DNA from: Chrysoperla carnea
Lineage: Eukaryota > Arthropoda > Insecta > Neuroptera > Chrysopidae
Direction: 5' to 3'
Assembly (NCBI RefSeq): GCF_905475395.1
Contig: NC_058340.1
Span: 68,550,181-68,614,180 of the forward strand
DNA: 64,000 bases
Shown here: positions 44,891-57,392 of the stretch, one piece after another
Layout: the number at the start of each line of letters is the position of its first letter
Numbering within the stretch: the stretch's first letter is position 1
Made by a program: the position numbers and the translations under genes
The notes under the pieces: generated by a model
What the model was told of the DNA's origin: nothing
The model's database searches: none
The model's input: the letters and a program-made list of their open reading frames with translations, nothing else

Positions 44891-46551
44891 TAAAATCAAT
44901 ATTATACAATTTATATATCAGTTGAAATATCGAAATATACCCACAAGTTTAAATGTTTGCAACGATTAGAAATATTTGTCGTAGAAAACACACACACATG
45001 TTTTGAGTAAAAAGATAATTATATTAAAAACCGCATTTTAATAATTTGGATTAAACGTTCTTCAAAGGATATACGTAACGCCTTATGAGAGAAGTAATTT
45101 CAGTACAAATGGTATCCCAACTACAACTCTTCCCAACTCTTTCCACCAAAAATTTAAGTTGAATCTAAAAATAATTGAATTTTGAATATAAAAATAATTT
45201 TCTCGAATTCGGATATTTAAAATTTTATAAAATCATGAAATTATATTTTCTGAAAACCAATGCAAAACATTCATCTATACTTACTTGATTGCGAGGAATT
45301 TTCATATTTTTTTAAATTTATATTCAACCTATATATAATAATAATTTAATATATAAGTTCATATATATATAGTTGATCATAAAGTTTGTATACTTAATAA
45401 TTATTACAATTATTATATAATATAGTCAAAAGTAATATATCGCCATAATTAATATAGTGTTTTTTTTTTTTAATTTTATTTAAAAGTTGGTAATACTTAC
45501 AATTATTAATTAGTAAAATTTATTTTTCTTAAATTAATTTTTACAGAAAGAGTTTTGTTTTTTTAATATACACAATTTTTTTTTTTTTTGAAATATTTAC
45601 AAAATTTTTTGGGGAGAGAAAATGTTAAACGTTATTTTTTATTAATATTTTTTCATTTTTTAAATAGGAACAATTTTGTTATACATTTTTTTTCTTAATA
45701 AATTGTAAAATTTTTTAGTTAAAATAACGTCTAATATTTCTTTTAAATATAAATTTTTTAATTTTTATTTTTTTTAAAATAATTATTTATCTAAATAATT
45801 TGTATTTTTTATTTCGATGCTGTGAGATTTTTTAATTTTTTTATTTACATAATTATGTGGATTTAGGTCTTTTTTTAAGTAGATAATTAGGAAAAAAAAT
45901 GAGTCGTTGATTATTTTGAGATAATTTTTTTTCGGTATTGTGAACAAATTTTTTTTAGCCCTTCTTTGAATTTAAAATAGGCCTTGTTTTTGAGTATTGA
46001 TTTTATTTGATTGGGTTTTTCTCATCAGTAGTAACTTTTTGTTTTTAATTTTTCAGTCATAATAAAAATTCTTGTTGAGAATTAATAATCATTTCAATTT
46101 GAGCATATATTCAAAAACTTGATTAATAGCTTTGTAAAACATTATTTAAGATTAAGCAGCGCTTTCGTATTTTTAAATATCTTATGATCTTTAAGCTCTC
46201 AGTACGTTTTGCTTTTCAATAAATAATAGTTATTTTTGCGTAACAATACATAGGATACGTCGTAAAAGTTTAATTTTGCAACACAGTTTGACTGAAAAAG
46301 ATTTTTTTTTGGTAATATTTTTGATAAACAATTTCTTGAGCTTTAATAATTTTTTTTATACGTTTAAATCTTTTAATTTAGATAACTTTTCAATATTTTT
46401 GGATTTCGAATTAAACCTTGCGTGGAAAATAAAAAACCGATGCTTATTTTACGGAAAACTATACTAAATTACTATCAATGAATAAAATTTTGAATAAAGA
46501 TGATCAGAAATCTTCTATAGATTAGAAACTGTGCTATAAATATCAGACGAA
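44891..46551. other. Very AT-rich intergenic; no gene recognised
   Basis: Dense T homopolymers from 45.45 to 46.05 kb. The open frame at 46276-46467 is Phe/Asn-rich and uninformative. Confidence 0.5.
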
Positions 46552-46800
46552 CACTTTTCATATTAATTAATAATATCTGGATGACCGAGGGATAATCTGG
46601 ATTTTTGCTCGGTATTCTTAAAAAGACACAAATTTTATCACTAATAGAAGACCGTTTTAAATGTCTCCACACAAATACCAATTTGAATCATTAACTACGA
46701 TATACACCAATAGATGTCAGGAAGAGTTATAATTTGCATTGTATTTCATTAACTACATACTCATTTTCATGAAAATCGTTGGAGCCATTTCCAAGATCGT

Positions 46801-46846
<46 letters not shown>

Positions 46847-47095
46847 ACGATCTTGGAAATGGCTCCAACGATTTTCATGAAAATGAGTTTGTAGTTAATG
46901 AAATACAATGCAAATTATAACTCTTCCTGACATCTATTGGTGTATATCGTAGTTAATGATTCAAATTGGTATTTGTGTGGAGACATTTAAAACGGTCTTC
47001 TATTAGTGATAAAATTTGTGTCTTTTTAAGAATACCGAGCAAAGATCCAGATTATCCCTCGGTCATCCAGATATTATTAATTAATATGAAAAGTG
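46552..47095. repeat. Near-perfect palindrome P1 centred on (AT)n
   Basis: Arms of about 253 bp (46552-46804 and 46842-47095) are inverted complements with about two mismatches found by eye, around an (AT) run of about 40 bp. No coding sequence. It could be a foldback element, an inverted duplication or a hairpin-type assembly or template-switch artefact. Confidence 0.92.
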
Positions 47096-47102
47096 AGTGT
47101 TA

Positions 47103-47270
47103 ATTTTCGAATTAACGGCGCTATTTACGAGAAATAGCATGAAAACTACTTACATCACATCTTATTCCACATTTTTTGTCCATTCAAACCAGAAATATGT
47201 TTAAATCAATCGATTTTCGAAAGAAAGAAATACGTTCTGGCTTTTAGAAAAGCGTGTTTGAACATACGGA

Positions 47271-47369
<99 letters not shown>

Positions 47370-47468
47370 AACATATTTCTGGTTTGAATGGACAAAAAAT
47401 GTGGAATAAGATGTGATGTAAGTAGTTTTCATGCTATTTCTCGTAAATAGCGCCGTTAATTCGAAAAT
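47103..47468. repeat. Perfect palindrome P2 with (TA)n in the loop
   Basis: Arms of 104 bp (47103-47206 and 47365-47468) are exact inverted complements as far as I can read. The 158-bp spacer has about 65 bp of unique sequence and then about 90 bp of (TA)n. P2 begins 8 bp after P1 ends. Just right of it, 'gccgttatttcgaaaat' partly repeats the arm tip. Confidence 0.93.
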
Positions 47469-47704
47469 ACCTTATAGTGCCGTTATTTCGAAAATATCTT
47501 CTTGGAGACTTTAAAGCGTTTTTTGGTACCGCGCAATTGATAATAAATAAAGGTAATTTTAAGTTGTTTTTAACAAAATCTGTAGAAAAGTTATTAAGAT
47601 ATGATTTAAAATGGGCCAGTTTTAGTCAATTGTTACATGTAATCCATATATCGTTTTTAATCGACGGCTAAAAATATTTGAATTTAAACATTTCTGAAGT
47701 TGAA

Positions 47705-48240
47705 ACAAGTGAAACTGAACGATTGACTGAGTTAATTGTTGAAATAATATGTATAGACAGTAATAAATACCATGTATAGACATGTATCGTTAATTTTTTT
47801 ACGTCATGTCATTAAAGAAAGATGACCACTTTTAGATAGCCACACATTGCTGATATTCCCATATAATAAATACTATATAATTTGCGCTTTCAAGTGTAAA
47901 CAGTGATGCTTACGAAAAAATATTTCAAAAGAAAGTCAATTTTTTTATAAGGAACATTTTTATATTTAAACATTTGTTTTATCTCTAACGGTTTAGATGA
48001 GTCTTATGGACTCAATACGAACTCAACCCACCCCATTTTTAACGTCCTGAACATGCTAATTTTAGCTTGATATTTTTTTCGTTTTTGAGTTATCTTGTTG
48101 ACAGATAGACGAACAGATAACCAAAAATAGACTAATTAAACCAAAATTTTGTTCGTAGCATCAATATTTTTAAGCGTTACAAATTTGGGACTAAACTTAG
48201 TAGTATACCTTGATATATTTAATATATACATAGTATAAAA
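47705..48240 (+). mobile_element. Interspersed element B, copy 3
   Basis: From 'caagtgaaactgaacgattg' to 'tatatacatagtataaaa'; same body as copies 1 and 2 with a very short GACA tract ('gacagatagacgaacagata'). Confidence 0.8.
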
Positions 48241-50600
48241 ATTGCTTTACGGATATTTTATTATTTAGTTTTATTTTTGTATTACTGACGTAGAAATTTG
48301 AAGAATATTGATTTCCTTCTTAAATTTATATCCAAAGTACAAATTCTAAGTGTAATTAAAAGTAGATATTAATATTCAATTAAAAAATTGAGTTGGTGTC
48401 TAAGTAATGACGACATTGACGTAAATAATATCTTTCAGAATCTTTATACAAAATTTTCACATATATTATATATATATGAAGAATATAATATATAAAAAAT
48501 ACATTTTGTATTGGCATGAGGATGACCTTGAGATGAAATAAATTTTTTATCTATATTTTCTGTTATTAATTTGTTTTGAGATAACATATGACTATAATAA
48601 TATTGTATGTATATGTAAATTGTAAGCTGATATTAAAATAAAAATGTACATATATTTTAATATCATATTTTCAACAAAAATTTTTGTTTTTAAAAAGATG
48701 CGCAAAATATGTATATAAGTATATACTTATATATTTAATTATAATATTATTCAAAAATATTGAAAAGATACTTAAATTTTAAGTAAATCACGTGTTCTTA
48801 AAGTGTGTAGATTTAAAAAACGTCAGAATTTGGTTATTACGAATGATTTAGAATATAATTTTTTTCCATTATTATAAAATATTAAATAAAATTAAACTGA
48901 AGTTTTTCCTGGACTATCTCCTTTCTGATTTATTATACTATTCAAGATATTGAAAAGTTTTCGAAATACGTCTTGACTTTTATTCCATGACTTTAGACTA
49001 GTTATACATAGACTAAGCATCGTCTATCTTTCCGTACAGTGAGAAACGTGTCCACATCTGAGGTAATTGCTTAAGTCAGCTAGGGATATTTAAAAAAAAT
49101 CTATTTATCAAGAAGAATATAGGGACATTTATCGAAAAAATATACCATTGAATGTTAAATTTTCATATCACGAAATGTTTTACATAAAATGTAGTGATTT
49201 CACTGAACTTTTTCGCTTTTAGACTTAAAAAAAGACTTATCCCGTATCACTTTACATTTTTTCTTACGAATCTACAATGGATTTTACCTAAGCAATAACC
49301 TCAGATGTTGGCACGCTTTCAATCGTTTGACACTCTATGTAACTATAACGTCAATGCTTTTATTGCTACAAGGATATAACACTCACAGTAAGAAAAATTA
49401 CTGGATTGAAGTAAGCAAGTTTATTTGAGTTTTGATGTTATTATAAAAAGCAAAAATATCTTGAGTCAACGATCTTAATGCTTAATTCAAGAAAATCAAT
49501 ATGTGACTGTCAGAAGTTAGAGTAACTATTTTCTTGAATTTTTTGTTGCTTAAATTAATACTGTTTATAGTGTGGCTTAAAAGTCAACGCATATTTCTTT
49601 TGAAGCACATGAAATTTTAATACTTTTCGTGATAAATTCAAGTCAATCCATGCAAATTTTCATCAATTTCTTTTAATTTTTCACCGCAAATTTACTCTTA
49701 TACCAACTTTGTGATCAAAATTTCTTGTAAAAACAAGTGAAAAGTTCTTATCAAACACTATTTCTCTGAGGAAATGTTACTTTTAAAAATAACTTAAGTT
49801 CATAGAATAACCAGATTCTGAGATACAATTTTCCTGTTTACCAAAAATTATTACGTAAGAGATATAAATTTCTCAGTTTAATTTCCTTAAAACTTTTTTT
49901 CTATTAAATTCCAAAAATTAAAATTCTATGTAGTACCCAAATTCGCTTTATTTTTCCAAAATTTTTTAGAAAAAATATTTACAAATTAGTAATATAAAAT
50001 TAAGTTAAAAAAATAATTTACAATACTGTTTTATTTTCATTTTCTTTGCAAAAAATGTACAAAAAATTAGGAAGATATCAAAGTCAGGAATTTTACAGTT
50101 TAGTATGAAGATTTTTACTTTGAAAGCCGTTTCAATACTAAGTAAGTACTTTTCTCAAATTGATTTGGCAATAAGAGCGAGTTTCCGCTGGTAGTCGATA
50201 GGTAATCGTTATAAAACTCTATCAATGTGAGAAAAAATTTTTTTGTAAGCAAGTTGTTCTTAATAATCAAAATTCTTACATTTTTATAATACTCAAAATC
50301 CCCAGGAGAAAGTACGGTCACATAAGTTCTAATTTTTTTGATAAGACTCTTAATAGAGAGTTGATAGTTTTCCAACAGGATATTACCAAACGATTTTTCT
50401 TATAAAAGGACAAACAAATCAATTCAATTTTAAGCTTTTTCGCTACACATAGAAGAGTTTTTCTCCGTTCTTCCAGAATCGGCCTATTATTTAAATCTGT
50501 AAAATTCCTAACCAGGGAAAAAAAAACTTGCACCATTTAAAAAGTAAAAGGAAAAACTAAAATCACAATATTTTTTCTTAACAATACTAAAATTACAAAG
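48241..50600. other. AT-rich intergenic downstream of Vsx
   Basis: Contains whatever 3' UTR the Vsx gene has. An AATAAA on the minus strand at 50030-50035 is a weak candidate poly(A) signal. No other gene or repeat was recognised. Confidence 0.4.
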
Positions 50601-50607
50601 TGTCCCT

Positions 50608-51416
50608 CTATAAAGTCTCACCTTTAATCGCTGCAGCCGCAATCATTTGAGCTTGTTGACAGAACATATTTGCCGCCGATGAGGATGATAGCTCATGCTC
50701 TGAACTAGATCCTGCTGACGATGAGCCAGATGGTGGCCCACCAGTGATGCCACCCCCTAAAGTTGACGTAGTACTACTTGTCGACGATGCTCGACCTCCA
50801 TTATCGTTAGTACCTGAATTTGTCGCATTTGTTGCTGTCGATGGTGACTGTTGTTGATGGTGATGATGTAACTGTTGTAAATCCATCGGATGATGATGAC
50901 CCGGTGTTCCAAAATTATGATGGTAATTTGCATTTGCATCACCATAATGATTTACCATATTCGCTAACGAACGCACTTGCAACAGCAAGCCATGATTTAA
51001 AAGTTTAGCTTGATGTTCTTGCGCTTTAGCACGTAAACATGCAATTGAATTATTCCTAAAAACTTCTGGATCGTCGTTGGAATGTAAATTATACGTATTG
51101 CCGCTAGATGATGTTGTATTCGGTCCATAACTACCGTTTGGATCGTTTGGATGGTGTGGTGAATGATTTGGACTTTGATTTGGATTCCCACCACCTCCAA
51201 CATTATTGCCGCCATGTTTGTTTTGTTGTTTTGGTTGGGATGGATGTGATGATTGATTTGATGGTGTGCTGTTTTGTTGGTGTGGATTATTCGATCTGGA
51301 TGATTGTTGTTTATCACTTTTTTCGCTGTTCGTATCGGTTCGTGTTTCATCGTGATCACTGCTACATGTATCATCTTTTAAATGTTCAGCAGCTTCTAAC
51401 GATTTTCTATGCATTC
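50608..51416 (-). CDS. Vsx: Vsx last visible exon: end of CVC, OAR motif, low-complexity tail
   Basis: Begins [16 protein letters not shown]. Ser/Asn/His/Gln-rich tracts flank the OAR-type motif (residues about 124-141 of the exon) and lead to [19 protein letters not shown] and a stop. The codons AAA GGT GAG near the end form a strong splice donor (AAAG|GTGAG, near 50622), so the last four residues may be intron read-through and a further short exon could exist downstream. The initial Met is internal, not a start. Confidence 0.93.
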
Positions 51417-54400
51417 CTGAAAAATAAATTTATTGAACATAGATTAGTGATTTGTTTTAACGGAATCAAAAACGTATTCATAATATAACGTTATAAAACG
51501 TATATTGGATCAAATGCAGTGTCAGTCACAAATGGACTCACGCTAACGTTATTTTCCCGGAATTAGCATGTAGTTCCGTAAAAAGTTTGTAAACTGACTA
51601 TATCTTGTAAAAACAATTTTTCTCCGCATCATTAAATCGTAAATTGTATAATTTTCTCATTATTATAAAAAAAGAAATCTATTTAAAAATTCAAAACTAA
51701 CTTAAATAATGCATTCATTATTCTATAATATTGACCCAAAAAAAAACCCTTATTTGAGAGTTTTTCAAAGTGAATTATGTAAATCACTTCACTCAATGTT
51801 TAAGGCATTAACTAAACATAAGCATAGCATAAAAACGAATGATGGGATATTAAAAAACATGTAAATGAAATATGCGCTTGTTAGAAAAACTGCATTACAG
51901 TGTGTCTCAAAACAAATGGATACTAGGTTTTAATATTTGAAAATCATGATTCCAACGTTCTTAATACTTCATTCAAGAAAATAAGTATTTGTCTGATATG
52001 ATATGATAATTTTCTTGAACTGTGGAAATAATTACTAACTACCTTTTACGAACATCTTGTGTTCTTGCTACTAAATTTGAAGAAAATCACCTTTTTATTA
52101 CTTATTCATTCTGTTTATATTGGTGGGAGCGCAGAGCACGACGTTAGGTATATTAATTTTTAACAAAATTACATTTATCCGGTCCTTCCACCAAAATTGA
52201 AAATATAACATAAATATCATTACAGTTATTTTAAAATGAAATTCTTTGGAAAATTAAAAATAAATCATTGCTAAATCTAATAGGAAAACTACAAGTGACG
52301 TCAAGCAGTCAATATGGCAGTCATAAGCAGGCTTGAATATTCAAAGAACCACCCAATTAAAAGAAAGAACTAGTTTTTAGCTCCCGAACTAAAAAAGGGG
52401 TGTTATAAGTTTGACCGCTATCTGAGTGTGTCTGTGTGTGTGTCTGTCTGTGGCATCGTACTGCCTAAACGGATAAACCGATTTTGACTTTTTGTATTTT
52501 GTTTGAAAGGTAATTTTACGGGTAGTGTTCTTAGCTATGTTTCAAGTACGAGTTTAAAGTTTCGTACCCGAAAAATACTAAAAAATTGGCGACGATCTTC
52601 CAAATGTTTTAAGTCAATTTAATGGAAAGTGTTTTATATATGTTTCAAGTGTAAGTTTCATGTGATTTTGTAAATTTCACTTGTTAGTAGACAGTTTATT
52701 CATACATTTAAAAAAATATTGTTATAAATTACTATAGTATGCTAAATATCCATCTATTTATTCAACACGAGCTAAAATCCAGTTTTAGCCTGATATTGTA
52801 GTTCTAATTTAAGGCACAGACTAGGTTATCATATTTTTCCAATACCGGATTTTATTTTTAAAACCTGTTCAGTGATATCACAATATTCATTTTCAAACGG
52901 CGTTGTCTTAAACATCTATATAAACTTTTTTTTTGAATTGGTTGTTCTATATATTTAAGTAGTAAGCAGTTTCAAAGATTGGTACGTTTGCTTTGAGACA
53001 CCTTGTAAATAGGTAAATAAGTTTTTCCTTTAGCATGAAAAATGATTATGATTACTAAATGGAAATATAGGTCGTTATTATATTTTTTAATGTATTATAA
53101 TATTGTTTGCATAATAAATATTTTTTTGAAAAAATTTAAATTATAGAGAAAAGAAGGCTTTAATAATGTTCCTCTAATACCTATCCCCAAGTAGTTCTAG
53201 TTTATTTCTACTCGAGATTTTTTGTGTATTTAATATTAAAATTTGTTTTTTTGATATTAATAAATGCATTTTTTCTTATTATCAAAGCATGTTACTATTA
53301 CATTTCTCTATTTGAGTAAGGAATGACGCGAAAATATAAGTTAAATTAGAAAATTAAAATGAGACTTGGAATCATGTCTTTCGGAGTAGTATGAAATTAC
53401 GAGATATAGTGACTTTGAATTGAAACTCCTTTGCGCCGTTACATGTTTTCAAAAAAAAACAAAAACTTGCGGAATAGGAGTTAATGAGGAATTATTTTAT
53501 GATTCAGTATATTGATAATGCATCAAAAAAACTTTGAATGCGTTTTCCGCGAAATGTGGTTTAAAAAAACGATTCTCATGATTCTGAACATACTATTTGA
53601 CGTATCATCTTAAATTTTTGTGAAAAAATAGGTAGAACCAGTTCCCAAATTTTTCAAATAAACTTTTATTGTCAGTTTTATATTAATTTTGACCAAATAC
53701 CCGTTATTTCACAAAAGCCTGCATGTGCAATTTTGTCTACGTTTTTTATAAACTATGATGCATTTTGATAATTTTTTTGTTTTTGTTTCTGATCTCTAAA
53801 AGTGAACCAATTGGAAACCGGTAACCGATTTTTAGAACTATCGATTCACGATCAAATCTGGAAGACTTAGCAGTTGCTGCATTTATTTGGTACCCAATTC
53901 TATTCCATTTAAGTAGTTATATGTACTTAAATGGAATTTAAGTGAGTATTTGAGTATTTTTGACCCCCGAACTAAAAAAAATGAGGTGTTACAAGTTTGA
54001 CCGCTATTTTTGTGTGTCTCTCTGTCTGTGGCATCGTAGCGCCTAAACGGATGAACCGATTTTGATTTATTTGGTTTTGTTTGAAAGGTAATTTAATGGC
54101 GAGTGTTCTTAGCTATGTTTCAATTTAGGGTTGCTTACTCGAAAAAACTAAAAATTGGCGATAATTTTCCAAATCGGCTCAGTTTGGAAAAGGCTTTAAA
54201 GAAAAAAGCAATTTAAGGGAGAGTGTCCTTACATATGTTTCAAATGTGAGTTTAGGGTTCCGTACTCGAAAAATTTGTCGGGGTTTTTTTTAAATTTTGT
54301 AAATTTCACTTGTTATTAAACTTAAAAACAAGTGAAATCGTAGATTCCTAGGTTATATTAAAATCTAATCTCATTCTAGACTTAATCGAAGCTTATTGTA

Positions 54401-54723
54401 GAAATTGTTAGTATATATATTTTTTTTATTTACAAGTGAGGGTTTTTTAGTAAGAGGGTTAGTAGATGTTTTATATATATATAGTATAAAATTTATTTCA
54501 AATTATACTTATGTGTATTTTAATTTCCTTACCCATCAGTGGACATACCTAAAAGCCATGGGGCGACGCTTTCATTTTCTTTTGCACTCTTCAATATTGT
54601 TTCCGGTAATGGTAATGAATGTCGTACCATTGCACCATATAAACCATATTCAGCCATTATTGTACTACGTCCCCAACATTTTTCAGTCTTACGCCATTTT
54701 GCACGTCGATTTTGAAACCATAC
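50608..54723 (-). CDS. Vsx: Vsx (visual system homeobox) gene, 3' part
   Basis: Two exons, 54723-54549 and 51416-50608, join in phase 1 (TTAG|GTATGT to TTTTCAG|GA). The first starts exactly at homeodomain residue Val47 ([14 protein letters not shown]), the classical homeobox intron position, and continues into the CVC domain ([20 protein letters not shown], then [13 protein letters not shown]). The join reads [19 protein letters not shown], as in Chx10/Vsx proteins. The last exon carries an OAR-type motif ([18 protein letters not shown]) in a Ser/His/Asn/Gly-rich tail. Paired-like factors with CVC and OAR are Vsx1/Vsx2; they bind DNA in the nucleus and act in visual and interneuron development. 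Whether this is the Vsx1 or Vsx2 paralogue cannot be decided. The N-terminus and homeodomain helices 1-2 are missing and probably lie beyond the window. Confidence 0.95.
51417..52377. other. Vsx intron, unique part
   Basis: AT-rich, no embedded gene recognised. Confidence 0.5.
52378..52698 (+). mobile_element. Interspersed element D, copy 1 (in Vsx intron)
   Basis: Starts 'gctcccgaactaaaaaaggg', contains 'gtgttataagtttgaccgct', a GT/CT-rich tract and 'gtggcatcgta', and ends 'gtaaatttcacttgtta'. Copy 2 is at 53966-54316 in the same orientation. No coding sequence. Confidence 0.8.
53966..54316 (+). mobile_element. Interspersed element D, copy 2 (in Vsx intron)
   Basis: Same start ('cccgaactaaaaaa') and end ('gtaaatttcacttgttatta') as copy 1, with an extra internal stretch of about 40 bp. 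Lies about 230 bp from the Vsx CVC exon. Confidence 0.8.
54549..54723 (-). CDS. Vsx: Vsx exon: homeodomain helix 3 and CVC domain
   Basis: 58 codons plus one base. Acceptor 'ttatag', donor 'G|GTATGT'. Reading past the donor gives a stop after five codons, which supports splicing there. Contains the DNA-recognition helix ([11 protein letters not shown], with Gln50 and Asn51) and nearly the whole CVC domain. Confidence 0.95.
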
Positions 54724-55239
54724 CTATAAACAAAAAATCAATTCTTTATAGTATGTTTTTATTAAAATTATCTATAACATAATAATTTTTGGAGAATTTT
54801 TAGCGAGCTTAATCAATTAAATGAACTTTAGGAAAAATAAATTTTTATGTCAATAACTTAAATAAGTAAGTTAGCTTTAAATTTCTTATCTGAAATGCAT
54901 TGAAAAATATCTAATCAATTTTAATTTCACTAGATGAGGGCTAGTTAATTGACTTATTAAAGTTTTCATATTAGAAAGGCTTACTTAATAAATAGGGCTT
55001 TTGAAGTTATCTTAATCAATTAAATATTTTTTTTCATAATTAATCAAAGTTGATTTGAATATATCTATTTAATAAATCTATAAAAAATGTTTTGAGCATT
55101 GAATGATTTAAACAATATGTAAATACTATATAGTCATTAATATATAGTCATAAAAATATTCGGTAAATCGTCTAAACATTCAAATTAGTATAAATTGAAT
55201 GATTTTAAAAGGGGTAAAATCGAAAAAAAACTTATTATT

Positions 55240-55940
55240 TCTGATTTGGATAAAACTTAGTATATAAGGTAATTTTGACCCAAAAAATTCAAAAATCGTA
55301 TTCATTTGATGATTGGAAGCATAGTTTTTGAAAGATCACCCATTTTTCTCATATTTTGGCTCGATATCTCCGAAACTAGTTGCCCTACCGTTATATAAAT
55401 ACGATTTTTGTAAATTATTGGTCAAAATTACCCTATAAACTGAGTTTTATCGAAATTGGAGACAATAAAATTTTTCCGATTTTTTTAAAGGGACCCCCCT
55501 TAAAAAGATTCCAAAAAATCGAAAAAAATTATTGTTTCTGATTTGGATAAAACAAAGTATATAAGGTAATTTTGACCCAAAAAATTCAAAAATCGTATTC
55601 ATTTAATGATTGGAAGCATAGTTTTAGAAATATCACCCATTTTGTCATATTTTGGCTCGATATCTCCGAAACTAGTTGCCTAACCGTTATAAAAATACGA
55701 TTTTTGTAAATTATGGGTCAAAATTACCCTATAAACTGAGTTTTATCGAAATTGTATCGAATTTTTAATGATTGGAAGCATAGTTTTAGAAATACCACCC
55801 ATTATCTTATTTTTTGGGCTTGGTATCATGGAAACTAGTTGTCTAACCGTTAAATGAATACGATTTTTGTACTTTTTGGGTCGAAATTACCTTCTAAACT
55901 GAGTTTTATCGAAATTGGAGATAAAAAATATTCCCGATTT
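55240..55940 (+). repeat. Satellite-like repeat, about 297-bp units
   Basis: 'atttggataaaac' begins near 55244 and 55541; each unit contains 'aaggtaattttgacccaaaa', 'ttggctcgatatctccgaaa' and 'aactgagttttatcgaaatt'. A third, shortened unit follows. The wording matches the repeat at 1-420. Confidence 0.85.
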
Positions 55941-56465
55941 TCTCGTTTTTTTTAACTATAGTTATATTATCAACGAATCAAGGTATCTCTATATAATAGA
56001 TAGTGTTTTGTTTAGTTCATTCTAATGATGAGACACATAGGAATGAATACAGCAGCAATGGATGGTTAGTAGCTTAGCTTAAACTAGTTTGTTACTAGCA
56101 ATATGGTGACACTATATCAGCTATCTCACTTATACATATGATAAGCTATATATGTTAAGTATAGTCTGTATGTTGTGTCATCATATGATCAACTATGATA
56201 TGTTGTTCGTCATCATATAATAATGCTATGTGTTGAATATATACACGTATACGTAGCATATCGTAACTGTTCGTAGCACTGTTTTGTGTTGTGTTCATCA
56301 CACGTAGCAGATACATATATGCATACATTCATACGTTTTAAATTTAATTTCTCTCTTGTTAGCATGTTACTACTGTCTTGTATGGGGTGATTGGATAAAA
56401 ATGTTGATAATAAAGTGAACTGTTGAATTTATTTCCATTAATGGAAAACCTTTGTAGCAATATAT

Positions 56466-56996
56466 AATAGGGTATTCCACTATTTTTGAAAAAGTACTTC
56501 AAAATGTTGATTTTGCTAATAAAAAGCCACCAAAAATTTATTTCGGAAAAATACACACGCTTTCTTGCCAAAAACTAAAATTAAATTTTAAACCTTTTTT
56601 AAACTGTCAAAAACGCGGGCATCCAATTTGATGACGTAATATGGGTATCATTATACGAAATAACACAAATAACTTTGACATATATATTCATAGACATCTG
56701 ATTATAATAAATATTAATACTTATTATCTATGTATATATTATACCCAGCTGTTCACACTGAACTAACTGATGGTCTATGACTCATACCGCTATGACATCA
56801 TAGCATGGCTCACCCGCGTTTTAGGTCACGTGATATACAGTTTAAAAATTACGATTTTTAATTTTAATATTTTAAAAGAAAAATGTGCTTTTATGACTCG
56901 AAATCAGAATATCTAAGTATATTTTTACATAAATTTTAACTTTTTTCAAATTTCATTATTTATTTTTGACTTACGATAATACCCTATTGTATACGA
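56466..56996. mobile_element. Possible MITE with AATAGGGTATT ends
   Basis: Left 'aatagggtatt', right 'aataccctatt', inverted, about 530 bp apart, with internal GC-richer patches ('acgcgggcatcc', 'cacccgcgtttt') also inverted. Target duplication not identified. Confidence 0.4.
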
Positions 56997-57185
56997 GATA
57001 GTATTGTCACCAAAAAGTTGATTTTTAGATGGCTGAGTTTTGGGTGTTTCCTTTCTTATTGAAATTATGTAGGCATGAAATATCTTTTTGCCTTGTTTTC
57101 AAAATTTTGTTATTTCCTCAATTACCATTCGAGCCAAAATATTGTGTGAAATCGGTTTTTTTTTTTGTGAAATTCTAAAATAATT

Positions 57186-57392
57186 AGTGGAAACAAACAA
57201 TTGACTGAGTTAATTCTTGAAATACCATGTATAGACAGTACACATACATACATGTCACACATACATCGTGTTGACAGACAGACGGACAGACGTACAGACA
57301 ATTTTTTTTTCGTAGCATCAATATTTTTAAGCGTTACAAACTTGGGACTAAACTTAGTATACCTTGCATATTGCATATATGCATGGTATAAA
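57186..57392 (+). mobile_element. Interspersed element B, copy 4 (internally deleted)
   Basis: Keeps both ends ('aaacaaacaattgactgagt' and 'gcatcaatatttttaagcgt ... ttagtataccttg') and a short GACA tract, but lacks about 350 bp of the middle. Confidence 0.85.

Noticed and set aside
47201..47395. Open frame with (IY)n repeat
   Set aside because: Translation of the (TA)n tract in palindrome P2.
50820..51488. Plus-strand frames opposite the Vsx last exon
   Set aside because: Shadows of the His/Ser/Asn-rich minus-strand coding sequence.
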